Notes under the pieces: model-generated
Databases searched by the model: none
Seen by the model: the letters and a program-made list of their open reading frames with translations, nothing else
What the model was told of the DNA's origin: nothing
Made by a program: the position numbers and the translations under genes
Part shown: positions 1 through 8,854 of the stretch, piece after piece
How the letters are laid out: every line of letters starts with the position of its first letter
How positions within the stretch are numbered: position 1 is the first letter of the stretch
Source of the DNA: Planctomycetaceae bacterium
GTDB taxonomy: Bacteria > Planctomycetota > UBA1135 > GCA-002686595
Reading direction: 5' to 3'
NCBI GenBank assembly: GCA_011525785.1
Contig: WYBT01000035.1
Location: 124,001-188,000, forward strand
DNA length: 64,000 nt

Positions 1-1
1 C

Positions 2-946
2 GAATTGCTGTCGTGGAACTACGGCGGCGGACTGAACAGCGCATCAGTCCTGGGGACGGTGCGGTCTGCCGGCGGCAGCCCCATCTTCCTCACCGGACTG
101 GCCTATGGCGGCGGACGGTTGTATGGCGCCACCACCGACCGTCGGGTGTGGGAGATCTCGACCTCCACCCTGAGTGCGGGAGCCACGCCGGTGGTCAACT
201 TCATCGGATTCGTCTGGGGCCTTTCCTACGATTCCGCCACTGGGCTTTTCCATGTGGCCGAGGAGGTCGGGACTGCGCCGTATCGAATCGACATCCACGC
301 CGTCGATCTGAACGGTGGCGGCGCGCCAAGCTTCGTCAGGCGCCTTACGAGCTGGCAGGGCGCCAATGCGTGCGTCTACGGAGGCATTGCCTATGCCATG
401 GGCCCCTACGGCGTTTGGATCAGTCGCCACGATCTCGTCTCCGGCGTCGAAGATGAGAAGGCGCTGCGCGCTCCATGGGGCGTTGGCTACGCCGACTGCG
501 GGTCGGAGTACGCGCCTGGTCTCGTGCCACCCTCGGGAGTCGCCGTCTTTTGCGAGCCATCCACTCAGGCTAGTTCCGTTTCCCCGCACCCGATTGGTGT
601 TCCCAGCGCGAGCGCTGGCTCGGGCTTCGCTCTGCGGCACGTACGGGTTTACGGGGGCGCGCGGGTGCAGCCGCACTTCTCGTTCTCCGGACGTTCGCCG
701 TCGCCACTTCCGGCCGGCTACCGCTGTCTGAATCCCCCGGTGTTTCGCTTGCCGCCCGCGGTTTTGCCGGGGAACGCCAACGTGGCTTTCGACTGGGAGG
801 TGGACTTCAACGCCGTGATAGCCAATGGCGTGCATCCGGCCTTGGTCGCGGGTCAGACAGTCTGGTTCCAGGCATCGCTCCGCGCACCCATCTACGGGCC
901 CTCCTTCGTCTTCCCCCCTGCGGTCGAGTTCACGATTCTCCCGTGA
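2..946 (+). CDS. Secreted beta-propeller-like protein, 5'-truncated
   Basis: The gene is cut by the left window edge. Its frame is open from base 2, and the TTG at 5 is the first possible start codon but probably not the real one. About 313 residues are visible. The first ~175 are Gly/Tyr-rich short-strand repeats such as GGGRLYGATTDRRVWEI, typical of beta-propeller or NHL-like extracellular proteins. From residue ~181 (VFCEPSTQ) to the end (AVEFTILP) it resembles a divergent form of the C-terminal module found in five other secreted proteins here: one Cys, a stretch of short strands, then an aromatic WFQ motif and a final hydrophobic strand. No catalytic residues are evident. An extracellular or surface location is inferred from the module. 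Function unknown. Confidence 0.75.
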   Translation, partial: ELLSWNYGGGLNSASVLGTVRSAGGSPIFLTGLAYGGGRLYGATTDRRVWEISTSTLSAGATPVVNFIGFVWGLSYDSATGLFHVAEEVGTAPYRIDIHAVDLNGGGAPSFVRRLTSWQGANACVYGGIAYAMGPYGVWISRHDLVSGVEDEKALRAPWGVGYADCGSEYAPGLVPPSGVAVFCEPSTQASSVSPHPIGVPSASAGSGFALRHVRVYGGARVQPHFSFSGRSPSPLPAGYRCLNPPVFRLPPAVLPGNANVAFDWEVDFNAVIANGVHPALVAGQTVWFQASLRAPIYGPSFVFPPAVEFTILP

Positions 947-1007
947 ACGTGGCGAGTTCTGGCGGCCAGAAGGGGACTTGGCGAACGTGTGGCCCGTTCC
1001 GCCGCAA

Positions 1008-1931
1008 TTAGGCCTGCGCGCGCAGCTTCTTGACGAGCTTCACCGCGCCGAGCACCAGCGCGCCGGCGGCGATGCCGACCAGGCCGCTCGTAGCCGCGGA
1101 CCCCGCTGACTCGGCGAGGCTCCCGAAGCCCTCGAGCGCGTGGTGCACGAAGCCTTCCAGGCCCGGGATCGCGTGCGCGAGGATGCCGCCGCCCACGAGG
1201 AACATCGCGATCGTTCCGAGCACGCCGAGCAGCTTCATCAGGCGCGGCGCGAAGGCCAGGATCGCGCTGCCCAGCGCGCGTTGGGCCGCTGCCGCGCCGC
1301 CGCCCGTGCGCGCGCGCAGCCACAGGCCGGCGTCGTCGAGCTTCACGATGCCCGCGACCAGGCCGTAGACGCCGATCGTCATCACCAAGCTGATCGCGAC
1401 GAGCACTCCCGCGCGCCGCGCGAAGTCCGCGTCGCCGACGGCGCCGAGCGAGATCACGATGATCTCGGCCGAGAGCACGAAGTCCGTGCGCACCGCGCCC
1501 TTGATCTTGTCCTTCTCGAAGGCGACGAGGTCGACCGCGGGGTTCGAGACGGCCTTGGCGAGTTCGGCGTGGTGCGCCGCCTCTTCGCCGCGGTGCGGGA
1601 AGAGCTTGTGCACGACCTTCTCGAAGCCCTCGAAGCACAGGAACGCGCCGCCGAGCATCAAGAGCGGCTGGATCGCCCACGGCGCGACGGCGCTGATCCC
1701 CAGCGCGGCGGGCACGAGAATCGCCTTGTTGACCAGCGAGCCCTTGGCGACTGCCCACACGACGGGCAGCTCGCGGTCCGCGTTGACGCCGGCGACTTGC
1801 TCCGCGTTGAGCGCGAGGTCATCGCCGAGCACTCCGGCGGTCTTCTTCGTCGCGACCTTGGTCATCGCGGCGACGTCGTCGAGGAGCGACGCGATGTCGT
1901 CGAGCAGTGCGAGCAGACTCGTTCCGGCCAT
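1008..1931 (-). CDS. DUF808 (YedI-like) inner-membrane protein
   Basis: 307 residues, close to the usual length of DUF808/YedI proteins. The N-terminus MAGTSLLALLDDIASLLDDV and the GVLGDDLALNAEQV segment are the family signature. Several hydrophobic helices follow (for example around ALGISAVAPWAIQPLLMLGG and the C-terminal TSGLVGIAAGALVLGAVKL), so it is an integral cytoplasmic-membrane protein. The family's function is not established. The ATG at 1929-1931 sits one base from the edge of a perfect 40-bp inverted repeat, so any ribosome binding site would lie inside that arm, and no Shine-Dalgarno is visible there. Upstream on the same strand is a sigma/kinase operon ending at 2051. Read-through from that operon is possible, but the hairpin lies between them. 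Confidence 0.9.
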   Translation of the reverse strand: MAGTSLLALLDDIASLLDDVAAMTKVATKKTAGVLGDDLALNAEQVAGVNADRELPVVWAVAKGSLVNKAILVPAALGISAVAPWAIQPLLMLGGAFLCFEGFEKVVHKLFPHRGEEAAHHAELAKAVSNPAVDLVAFEKDKIKGAVRTDFVLSAEIIVISLGAVGDADFARRAGVLVAISLVMTIGVYGLVAGIVKLDDAGLWLRARTGGGAAAAQRALGSAILAFAPRLMKLLGVLGTIAMFLVGGGILAHAIPGLEGFVHHALEGFGSLAESAGSAATSGLVGIAAGALVLGAVKLVKKLRAQA

Positions 1932-1932
1932 C

Positions 1933-2041
1933 GCGTGGTTGTACCGTGCCAGAGCAATCTGTCCCACGCCGCCGTTGCTCACGGGCTGCCCGGAACTCTT
2001 CGCGGCGTGGGACAGATTGCTCTGGCACGGTACAACCACGC
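1933..2041. repeat. Perfect 40-bp inverted repeat, 29-bp spacer
   Basis: The left arm 1933-1972 and right arm 2002-2041 are exact reverse complements over 40 bases, starting GCGTGGTTGT on the left. The spacer 1973-2001 is unrelated. The structure lies between the kinase stop (2051, reverse strand) and the DUF808 start codon (1929-1931). In RNA it would form a very stable hairpin and could act as a terminator for the kinase operon, as a translation block on DUF808, or be two copies of a small repeat element. There is no T-tract. Perfect arms imply recent origin or active maintenance. Confidence 0.95.
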
Positions 2042-2050
2042 CGACGTGGG

Positions 2051-5023
2051 TCAGCGCGGGACCACGTGGGTTCCGGAGAGCGAGTCGTACCAGCTCGTGG
2101 CGGGCCGCAGGAGCGCGTTCACGACGCCGAAGGTGCAGACCGCGATGGCGCCGCACGCGCAGAGCCAGCCCATCGGCGTGTTTCCGCCGCGGGCGAGCGC
2201 CAGGCCGAGCACGCACAGGACGAGGGGCACTGCGACGGCGATCAGCGTTCGCAGCGCGCAGCGCAGGCTCGACGCGGGCGCGCCTGCGCGATCGAGCACG
2301 TGCAGCGACGCGAACTTGACGCCCAGCCCTCCGCGCCACGCGAAGGCCGAGACGATCGACAGGCCTGCGACCACGATCCAGGCTTCGCACAGCGAGCGGA
2401 GCGCCACCTCCCACTCGTCGACGCCGATCGGCTCCGGCGGCAGGCCGTACTCGCGCAGCCGTTCCGCGCGCGCGAGCAGGTGCGTGCGAGCACGCGCGAC
2501 GTCGGTGCGGTCGGGCGCCGGATGGGCGGCGCGCGCCGCGCGCTGGAGCTCGAGATGCTCGTCGGACCCCTCGACGGCCCCGCTGGTCGTCAGCGCCGCG
2601 ATCAGCAGCTCGCGCGCCTCGAAATCGGCGCGCCATTCGCGCTCCTCGATGTCGTCGCGGCGCTCGAGCCACTGCACTTGCGCTGCGCTGTGTCGGTCGA
2701 GCTGCTCGTGCAGTTCGGCCGAAGCCGTTCCGAGCACCAAACTCAGCATGAGCAGCCCGCCGAAGACGACCGTCGGAGTCAGTTGCGACAACCGCATGCG
2801 TCGAGTCACGGCCGCTGGCGTGCTCAGCGAGTCCTTCAGCGCAGTCGCGACCCAGCGCATCCCGAGCACGTCGGCCGGGCCAGCGCAGGCCCTTCGCGCA
2901 GCGCGGACCGCGTGAGTCGGGACGCCCGGGAACGTCTCCGTCCCACGCTCTCCGACCGGCTGCAGCAGGCTGCGAGCGCACAGCGCCAGCAGCTCCCCGG
3001 GCTCGAGTTCGCGTTCGAGCTCCGCGCCAAGCGCCACGGCGGCGATGCGCAGCTTGTGGTCGACGTCGATCCACAGTCGGCTCGGCGCGAGCGCTTCGGG
3101 TTGCTCGGCGAGGATCGCCGCGAGGTCGGCGAGGATCGCGCGCGCGTGCGTCCAGCGCATGCGGCCCGTTCGCTGCGCGAAGGCGAGCAACGGCTCTCCC
3201 GCGATCGCCTCGAGCACGTCGAAGCTCGCGTCGCCGAGCTCGAAGTGCGCGATGCGCCGCGCGTGCACGCCCTCGATTGCCGAGGCTTGTTGCGCTTCGA
3301 TTGCGCGCGACGCGGCGTTCGAGAGCGCGCGCTCGTGCAACCACACATCGCGGTTCAGTCGCTCGTCGCGGGCCAGGAGCACGCGGCCATGTGCGCTTCG
3401 CCCGAGCTCGCCCACGGCGAGGTAGTCACCCAGCCGCACCGACTCGATGGGCGTCGGCTCGATCGGTTGCGGCGAGCTGTCGGCGCCGTGGACGAGGTCC
3501 GCGCCCAGCACGCTCTCGCTCGCGCGCACCACGCGCGTCCCGCTCGCGAACTCGTGCACGGCGCGCCATCCGTTGGAACGGCGCATGGTGAGAAAGCCGG
3601 CAGCCAGGGTCGCGGCCGCGAAGTTGTTGACGCTGATCGCGCCCATCACCGCGGGGCCAGTCAGCCCATCGGTGACCCACTCGACGAGTTGCGTCGGCGC
3701 GAAGAGGACCACCGCACGGATGGCGACCGCGCCTGCGGACGCGGGGTGGCCTGATGCGCTGACCACGCGCAGGCCGAGCAGCCACTTGCCCAGCGTCGCG
3801 CCGTACTTCGCCTCCAGGACGATGAAGTAGGCGCTCGAGAGCATCAGCGCGAGCAGCTCGCCGAGCATGGAGCTGATGTGGTCCGACAGCCATGGAAACC
3901 TGATCGTGACGACTGCGGTTGGGACCAGGACCACGCATGCGTCCACCGAGTAGGCCAAGAAGCGCGCGCCTCGGCTCGCCGGCTGGAGCTTGGTCGCCAC
4001 GAAGGGCTGCAGCGCGGCGGCGAACTCGCTCGCAGTGGCGAAACGCTTCGCGGGATCCTTCGAGAGCGCGCGGAGCACGACGTCTTGCAAGCGCTGAGGG
4101 ATCTGCGCGCGACGCTCGCGCGGCGGCGTCGCCGGTTCGCTGAGGATGCGCGCGATCAGCTCGCCGAGGTCGTCGGCCGTGTGCGGCGGTTCGCCGGTGA
4201 GCAGCGCGTAGAGCGTCGCTCCCGCGGCGTAGATGTCGGCGCGGCCGTCCAACTCGTGGCCGAGCAGCTGTTCGGGTGCGGCGTACAGCGGCGAGCCGAT
4301 GAAGCGGCCCGTCGCCGTCAGGCGCAAGTTGCGTTCGACGAGCCGGGACAGTCCGAAGTCGCCGACCTTCACGCTTCCGCTCGCGGTTACGAAGCAGTTC
4401 GCCGGCTTGAGGTCGCGGTGCACGATGCCCGCGCGGTGCGCTGCTTCGAGCCCTTCGAGGATCTCCAGCGTCCAGCGCACAGCCTTCTCGATCGTTAGCC
4501 GCGCGCCGCTGTCGAGCGTGTCTTGCAGCGTCGCGCCGCTCACCAGCTCCATCGAGATCGCGAGCAGTCCGTCGAGCTCGTGCACGCCGTACACGAACAC
4601 GCAACGCGGATGGCTGAGCGCCGCGGCGATGCGCGCCTCGCGCTGGAAGCGCGCGACGGCCTCCTTCGAGCTGCGCAGTTCCGGCGTCAGCACCTTGAGT
4701 GCGACGCGCCGACCGCTGCGCTCCTGCGCTTCGAACACGATGCCCATGCCGCCCTGGCCGATGCGGCGCAGGATGCGGAAGCCGCCGAGCTCAGCGCCGA
4801 CGTCCGGGATCCAGTCGTCGCCGCGCTCGGGAGTCTCCTGCGAGTACGCCTCCGCGGCGCGGAAGATCGCGTCGACCTCCGCCAGGCGCGCGGCGAGCGA
4901 GCGCGGAGCGTCGCCGTTCGCAGCGAGGAACTGCTCGGGCGAGAGCGGATCGCCGCGCAGGCGAGCTGCGGTGAAGCGCGCCACCCAGGCATCGTCGTGA
5001 GCGCCTCCGTCGCGAGTGTCCAT
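2051..5023 (-). CDS. Ser/Thr protein kinase-RDD protein with degenerate second kinase-RDD half
   Basis: 990 residues. Residues ~80-345 form a complete PknB-type kinase: glycine loop GQGGMG (89-94), ATP-binding Lys110 in VALK, catalytic HRDLKPAN (202-209) and DFG (222-224). An RDD-type membrane domain follows (~350-510, with the 'GATLGKWLLGLRV' signature). A second kinase-like domain (~530-770) starts SVRLGDYLAVGELGRSAHG but lacks the ATP Lys, HRD and DFG, so it looks like a pseudokinase. The C-terminus (~830-990) is again hydrophobic and ends in SLSGTHVV, an RDD-like ending. The protein therefore looks like an internal duplication with one inactive half, anchored in the membrane. It starts 7 bases after the stop of the ECF sigma gene (5031-5744), so the two are probably co-transcribed and act in one signalling circuit. 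Confidence 0.9.
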   Translation of the reverse strand: MDTRDGGAHDDAWVARFTAARLRGDPLSPEQFLAANGDAPRSLAARLAEVDAIFRAAEAYSQETPERGDDWIPDVGAELGGFRILRRIGQGGMGIVFEAQERSGRRVALKVLTPELRSSKEAVARFQREARIAAALSHPRCVFVYGVHELDGLLAISMELVSGATLQDTLDSGARLTIEKAVRWTLEILEGLEAAHRAGIVHRDLKPANCFVTASGSVKVGDFGLSRLVERNLRLTATGRFIGSPLYAAPEQLLGHELDGRADIYAAGATLYALLTGEPPHTADDLGELIARILSEPATPPRERRAQIPQRLQDVVLRALSKDPAKRFATASEFAAALQPFVATKLQPASRGARFLAYSVDACVVLVPTAVVTIRFPWLSDHISSMLGELLALMLSSAYFIVLEAKYGATLGKWLLGLRVVSASGHPASAGAVAIRAVVLFAPTQLVEWVTDGLTGPAVMGAISVNNFAAATLAAGFLTMRRSNGWRAVHEFASGTRVVRASESVLGADLVHGADSSPQPIEPTPIESVRLGDYLAVGELGRSAHGRVLLARDERLNRDVWLHERALSNAASRAIEAQQASAIEGVHARRIAHFELGDASFDVLEAIAGEPLLAFAQRTGRMRWTHARAILADLAAILAEQPEALAPSRLWIDVDHKLRIAAVALGAELERELEPGELLALCARSLLQPVGERGTETFPGVPTHAVRAARRACAGPADVLGMRWVATALKDSLSTPAAVTRRMRLSQLTPTVVFGGLLMLSLVLGTASAELHEQLDRHSAAQVQWLERRDDIEEREWRADFEARELLIAALTTSGAVEGSDEHLELQRAARAAHPAPDRTDVARARTHLLARAERLREYGLPPEPIGVDEWEVALRSLCEAWIVVAGLSIVSAFAWRGGLGVKFASLHVLDRAGAPASSLRCALRTLIAVAVPLVLCVLGLALARGGNTPMGWLCACGAIAVCTFGVVNALLRPATSWYDSLSGTHVVPR

Positions 5024-5030
5024 GCGTGGT

Positions 5031-5744
5031 TCAGCTCCTCGCCCGCGCGCGTGCGATGGCGCGCTGGACCGCCATGCGCGTTGCGTCGCGCGAGAGACCG
5101 TGATCGGCCGCGATCTCGTCGATCGAGCGGCCGGCCAGGAACGCGCTCAACAGTCGCCGATCGCGCTCGGGCAAGCGCACGATCAGCTGCACCAACATCT
5201 CCCAGTCGTCGGGGTCGACGGCGGCGCTCAGGCCGTCGCGGCGGCGCTCGTCGGAGGACAGGGTCTGCTCATCGAGCTCGACGCGCGCGTTCTCGCGGCG
5301 CTTGTCGGCTTCGAAGCTGCGCGAGCGGTCGGACGCCTTCCAACGCAGACGCTGCGAGAGGAACGCGAGGAACTGCGGGCGCGTCGTGAAGCGCACCGCG
5401 GCCAGGCTGGGCCACGCGTCCGCGAGCATGGACTGGACCAGGTCGCCGGTGTCGAGGAAGCGCTTCAACTGCCGCGCTCGCAAGCGCTGTCCGGCGCGCG
5501 TCAGATCGGGCAGGAAGTGGGCCAGGAACTCGTTCGCGACCTGGGCGTCGCGCGCGGAGGCGGCGTGGATCTCCGCCAGCACGGCGCTGTCGAGTTCCTC
5601 GCCGCGTTCGATGCGCGCCAGGACGGACTCGTTGACTTGCGGCTGCGCGAGCACTTGCGCGCTGGCGGGCCCGAGCTGCGCTTGCGCCCAGGCGAACGCG
5701 CGCGCCGCGAGCGCTGTTCGAGAGTCGTCGGAAGGGGGGAGCAT
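5031..5744 (-). CDS. ECF-type RNA polymerase sigma factor, kinase-linked
   Basis: 237 residues. After an ~85-residue N-terminal extension, region 2 begins near RQLKRFLDTGDLVQSMLADAW, and region 4 is the C-terminal helix-turn-helix (LPERDRRLLSAFLAG, then IDEIAADHGLSRDATRMAV). It directly precedes the membrane kinase gene (7-base gap), an arrangement seen for planctomycete ECF groups in which the kinase is thought to control the sigma factor. ATG start at 5742-5744; no clear Shine-Dalgarno. Its target promoters cannot be read from the window. Confidence 0.9.
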   Translation of the reverse strand: MLPPSDDSRTALAARAFAWAQAQLGPASAQVLAQPQVNESVLARIERGEELDSAVLAEIHAASARDAQVANEFLAHFLPDLTRAGQRLRARQLKRFLDTGDLVQSMLADAWPSLAAVRFTTRPQFLAFLSQRLRWKASDRSRSFEADKRRENARVELDEQTLSSDERRRDGLSAAVDPDDWEMLVQLIVRLPERDRRLLSAFLAGRSIDEIAADHGLSRDATRMAVQRAIARARARS

Positions 5745-5870
5745 CGGGGGCTCGAATCGCGGTCAGGCCGCGTTCGCAGGCCGCCAGTGTGCCTGCCCGG
5801 GCTCCAAAGAGACGGAGCGCCCCGTTGAACACTCAAGCGGGATTTTCTTCCCGACACAGCCGTACGGCTG

Positions 5871-8036
5871 CTACGGCAGCGTCATGAACTCGAGCGCGTT
5901 CGAGAGGTTGGTCGACTTCACCGCCGGCGGGTCGCGGAACCAGCCCTGCGCGTTGACGACCATTCCGGCGCCGAACGGCTGGCCGAGTGCGCCCGGTTGC
6001 GCCGCGAGGTACGCGAGCCAGTCCTGGCTGAGCACGCCGTCGCAGGCGCCGAACGTTCCGCCCGAGAGCAGCTTGTTCATGCGTTGGTTGGGGACCTTGA
6101 CGCACATCGTGCTCGTCCCGCCCGCGCCCCAGCTCACCGTCGCGCGCCCGCTGATCCCGTAGAACATCAGTCCGGCGCGCTGGCCCTCGACGTTCGAGGT
6201 CGTGAGCACGTAGCCGCTCGCCGCGCCGATGCTCGGCACACCGCTGGCCGAGATCGTCGCCAGGCAGCCGTTGGAGGTCGTGCCCGGCGTGCAGTAGTTG
6301 AGCCCGCCCGGGCCGGTCGAGGTGAAGCTCTTCAGCACCGACAGGCCCACGTTGCCGTTGCGGTCGGTGGCGCGCACGCGGTACTCGACCACCCCGTCGA
6401 GCAGCCCCGGGATCTCGCCGCGCCAGATCTGGCCCGCGCTCGAGCGCATGGGCGTCGAGACGAAGGCCGCCGGCGCGACGCGGTGCTCCAGCACGACGTC
6501 GATGTACCAACTCTCGTAGTACGCCGCGTTGTCGTACACCTGCGCGCGCACGACGGTCGGGGCCGGACCGGCGAAGCGATCCGGCGCCTGCTCGAGGCGC
6601 GGGACGCGCGGCGCGTGCGTGTCGGCGACGTTCGACTGGTTCGTGAAGTAGTACTCCACCTGGTCCGCGCTGTTCGCGACCACGACATCCGTGTCACCGT
6701 CGTTGTCGAGGTCGGCGCAGTCCGCGTCCAGTCCGATTCGATTGGCCGTCGGCAGCTCCGTCGCCGTGACGTTGGTGTGAGAGAAGCCCGCGCCCGCGAA
6801 GTCGTTGCGGTAGAGCCGATCCTGTCCACCGAAGTTCGCCACGTACACGTCGAGGTCGCCGTCGTTGTCGTAGTCGAGGAGGTCGGCTTCGTTGTCGTCG
6901 GGCTGGGAGTTGGCCAAGTTCTGGTTGGTCGCGAAGACCCCAGCCCCGTTGTTGGAGAACGTGGTGTCTTGGAAGGCCAAACTCGCGTTCCAGTTCAAGC
7001 CGTAGATGTCGAGGTCGCCGTCGTTGTCGCAGTCGCCCATCTCCTGCTCGTAGTGGCCGTTGCCAGCCGCCCAGTTCGGCGGGAACGCGGCGTTCGAAAC
7101 GTCGGTGAAAGCGGTCAGCACGCCGCCGTTCTCCGTCAGTCGATTGCGGAACATGCGCGGGTCCTCCTGGCGCGAGCCGTGCAGCAGGTCCAGGTCGAAG
7201 TCGCCGTCGATGTCGCCCCAGTCGACGTCGAGCGCCGACGAAGCCACGTCCGAGTTCAGGCCGGTCGTGTTCGTCGTGTTCGCCTGCTGCTGGCCTTGCG
7301 CCCACAGCGCCGGACTGCCGCTCGCGATATTCGCGCGGAGCAGGCGGAAGCCCGAGGGGTTGTACTCGCGGAACACGCCCGCGCCGTCGTTGAGGAACAG
7401 TCGCGTGGGCACGGCGCCGCTGAACGAGGCGCCATACGTCGAGTGCGCGAGATCGAGGTCGCCGTCGTTGTCGATGTCCGCGAAGTCGCCGTCGCCGGAC
7501 CAACACACGAACCCGCCCGAGGGCAGGAGCAGCGCGCTCCAGATCGAGGTCGGCGCCACGTTCAGGTCGGGCCAGCGCGCGGCAGTCTGATCCTGATAGA
7601 AGCCCGCCGTCCCGCCCTGGACGCCGCCCATGTTGATCCACCAGCGACTCGACTGGTTGGAGAGCTGCGCCGTATTCGCGAGGTAGATGTCGGGGTCGCC
7701 GTCGCCGTCGATGTCCGCGAACTCGATGTCGCGGCTCTGATACAGGGCGTTGGGGAACTGCGCAGCGGTTCGATCGGCGAAGAACCCGATCGTCCCGCCG
7801 GGCTCGAACCCGCGGTTGATCCACAGGTTGCTCCGGTCGTTGCCGCTGTCGCCGCCCTCCGCGATGGCGGCATCGAGATCGCCATCGCCGTCGACATCTG
7901 CAAAGTCGACGTTCTCGGTGTCGTCGGCGTTGGTGGGCAGCTTCGTCGGGGTGCTGACGAAGGTCTGCGCGGTCGCGCCGGCGTTCAGACGGACGATGAG
8001 GGCGAGCACGATGAGCGAGCGGCAGGTGTGCGGCAT
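5871..8036 (-). CDS. Secreted FG-GAP/VCBS-repeat protein with C-terminal cysteine module
   Basis: 721 residues. The signal peptide runs through LIVLALIVRLNAGATAQ. At least seven repeats carry DxDxDxD-type calcium-binding loops (DVDGDGDLDAA, DIDGDGDPDIY, DIDNDGDLDLA, DCDNDGDLDIYG, DYDNDGDLDVY, DLDNDGDTDVV), typical of FG-GAP/VCBS beta-propellers. A short region resembling a bacterial Ig-like or interaction domain follows (~500-575, 'VEYRVRATDRNGNVG'). The last ~140 residues are the lineage module: YCTPG, GLMFYG, MCVKVP, SGG, CDG, WFRDP, LSNALEF. No catalytic motif is visible. An extracellular or cell-surface structural or adhesive role is inferred. It is transcribed alone: the upstream neighbour at 8173-8790 lies 136 bases away. 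Confidence 0.88.
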   Translation of the reverse strand: MPHTCRSLIVLALIVRLNAGATAQTFVSTPTKLPTNADDTENVDFADVDGDGDLDAAIAEGGDSGNDRSNLWINRGFEPGGTIGFFADRTAAQFPNALYQSRDIEFADIDGDGDPDIYLANTAQLSNQSSRWWINMGGVQGGTAGFYQDQTAARWPDLNVAPTSIWSALLLPSGGFVCWSGDGDFADIDNDGDLDLAHSTYGASFSGAVPTRLFLNDGAGVFREYNPSGFRLLRANIASGSPALWAQGQQQANTTNTTGLNSDVASSALDVDWGDIDGDFDLDLLHGSRQEDPRMFRNRLTENGGVLTAFTDVSNAAFPPNWAAGNGHYEQEMGDCDNDGDLDIYGLNWNASLAFQDTTFSNNGAGVFATNQNLANSQPDDNEADLLDYDNDGDLDVYVANFGGQDRLYRNDFAGAGFSHTNVTATELPTANRIGLDADCADLDNDGDTDVVVANSADQVEYYFTNQSNVADTHAPRVPRLEQAPDRFAGPAPTVVRAQVYDNAAYYESWYIDVVLEHRVAPAAFVSTPMRSSAGQIWRGEIPGLLDGVVEYRVRATDRNGNVGLSVLKSFTSTGPGGLNYCTPGTTSNGCLATISASGVPSIGAASGYVLTTSNVEGQRAGLMFYGISGRATVSWGAGGTSTMCVKVPNQRMNKLLSGGTFGACDGVLSQDWLAYLAAQPGALGQPFGAGMVVNAQGWFRDPPAVKSTNLSNALEFMTLP

Positions 8037-8172
8037 GGGGGCGTGGGGTGGTTCGAGACTGGGTGCAATCGACGAGCTGGGGCCGGGGCGGCCATGCGTT
8101 GGTCCCCGCCAACGTTGGAGAATTCTGCCCGAGCCGCGCTGAATCGTGTGAGGGGGACGCGGCGCCGGCCCC

Positions 8173-8790
8173 TCAGCCTTCGAACAGCGCTAGGAGCTGG
8201 GGACGCTCTCCCAGCTGCTTGCGCAGCCGCTGCCAGCGCTTGGCGGCTGCCGTCGCGCTGATGCCCAGGCGTCGCGCGGCTTCTTCGGGGCCCAGCTCCT
8301 CGAGTCCGCAACAGGCCACGAGCACGCGGTCGGGCTCGTTCAGGGCGCTCAGCTCCGCGGCGAACTGCCGGAGCACTTCGGAGCGGGCCGCGGCGCGCGT
8401 GATGCTCGTCACGCTGTCGGGGCAGGCCGCGAGCGCGAACTCGGAATGCTGTGCGTCGAGGACCGCACCCTGGCGCGTGAGGGCGCGCAGCGCTTCGAGC
8501 AGCACATTGCGCCCGATGCCGATCAGCCAGGCGCGAAAGGGCCCCTTCGACGGGTCGAAGCTCGGCAGAGCTCTGATGGCGCGCATCCAGGTTTCCTGGA
8601 CCAGTTCATCGGGCTCCAGTCGCCGCTCCAGCCCCCGCGCGAGCTGGAGCCGGGCCCAGACGGTCAGCGCGGGCGTGACGCGCGCGCACAGTTCGTCGAG
8701 CTCCTTGTTTCCCGGCCGCGCGGCTCCGGACAGCAGCGCAGTGACCGTGTGTTCGAGGTCGCCGGTCATGGGGCCGCGAGTATCCCTCAC
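8173..8790 (-). CDS. ECF-type RNA polymerase sigma factor
   Basis: 205 residues from the GTG at 8788-8790; an in-frame ATG at 8767-8769 (MTGDLEHT) is an equally good start. Region 2 reads RLEPDELVQETWMRAIRALP followed by FRAWLIGIGRNVLLE. Region 4 is LNEPDRVLVACCGLEELGPE followed by EAARRLGISATAAAKRWQRL, a helix-turn-helix. It is transcribed divergently from the kinase-FGE gene that begins about 65 bases away, so the shared intergenic region probably holds both promoters. Partnership with that kinase is inferred from position and from the same pairing at 2-6 kb. Confidence 0.9.
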   Translation of the reverse strand: MRDTRGPMTGDLEHTVTALLSGAARPGNKELDELCARVTPALTVWARLQLARGLERRLEPDELVQETWMRAIRALPSFDPSKGPFRAWLIGIGRNVLLEALRALTRQGAVLDAQHSEFALAACPDSVTSITRAAARSEVLRQFAAELSALNEPDRVLVACCGLEELGPEEAARRLGISATAAAKRWQRLRKQLGERPQLLALFEG

Positions 8791-8842
8791 CGTTCCAGCG
8801 TTCGCGAGGGGGGGACCCGCGGCCGCCTCTCGAACGCGGCGC

Positions 8843-8848
8843 TACCAT
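8843..8848 (+). promoter_or_regulatory. Candidate -10 box TACCAT before kinase-FGE gene
   Basis: The hexamer TACCAT lies 6 bases before the GTG at 8855. At that spacing transcription would begin at or next to the start codon, giving a leaderless mRNA. No convincing -35 box is visible. Confidence 0.35.
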
Positions 8849-8854
8849 CGATCC

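Noticed and set aside
1008-3344. DUF808 as a 778-residue protein extending upstream
   Set aside because: The extra N-terminal ~471 residues run through the inverted repeat and antisense or out-of-frame kinase sequence; the family's normal start is the ATG at 1929-1931.
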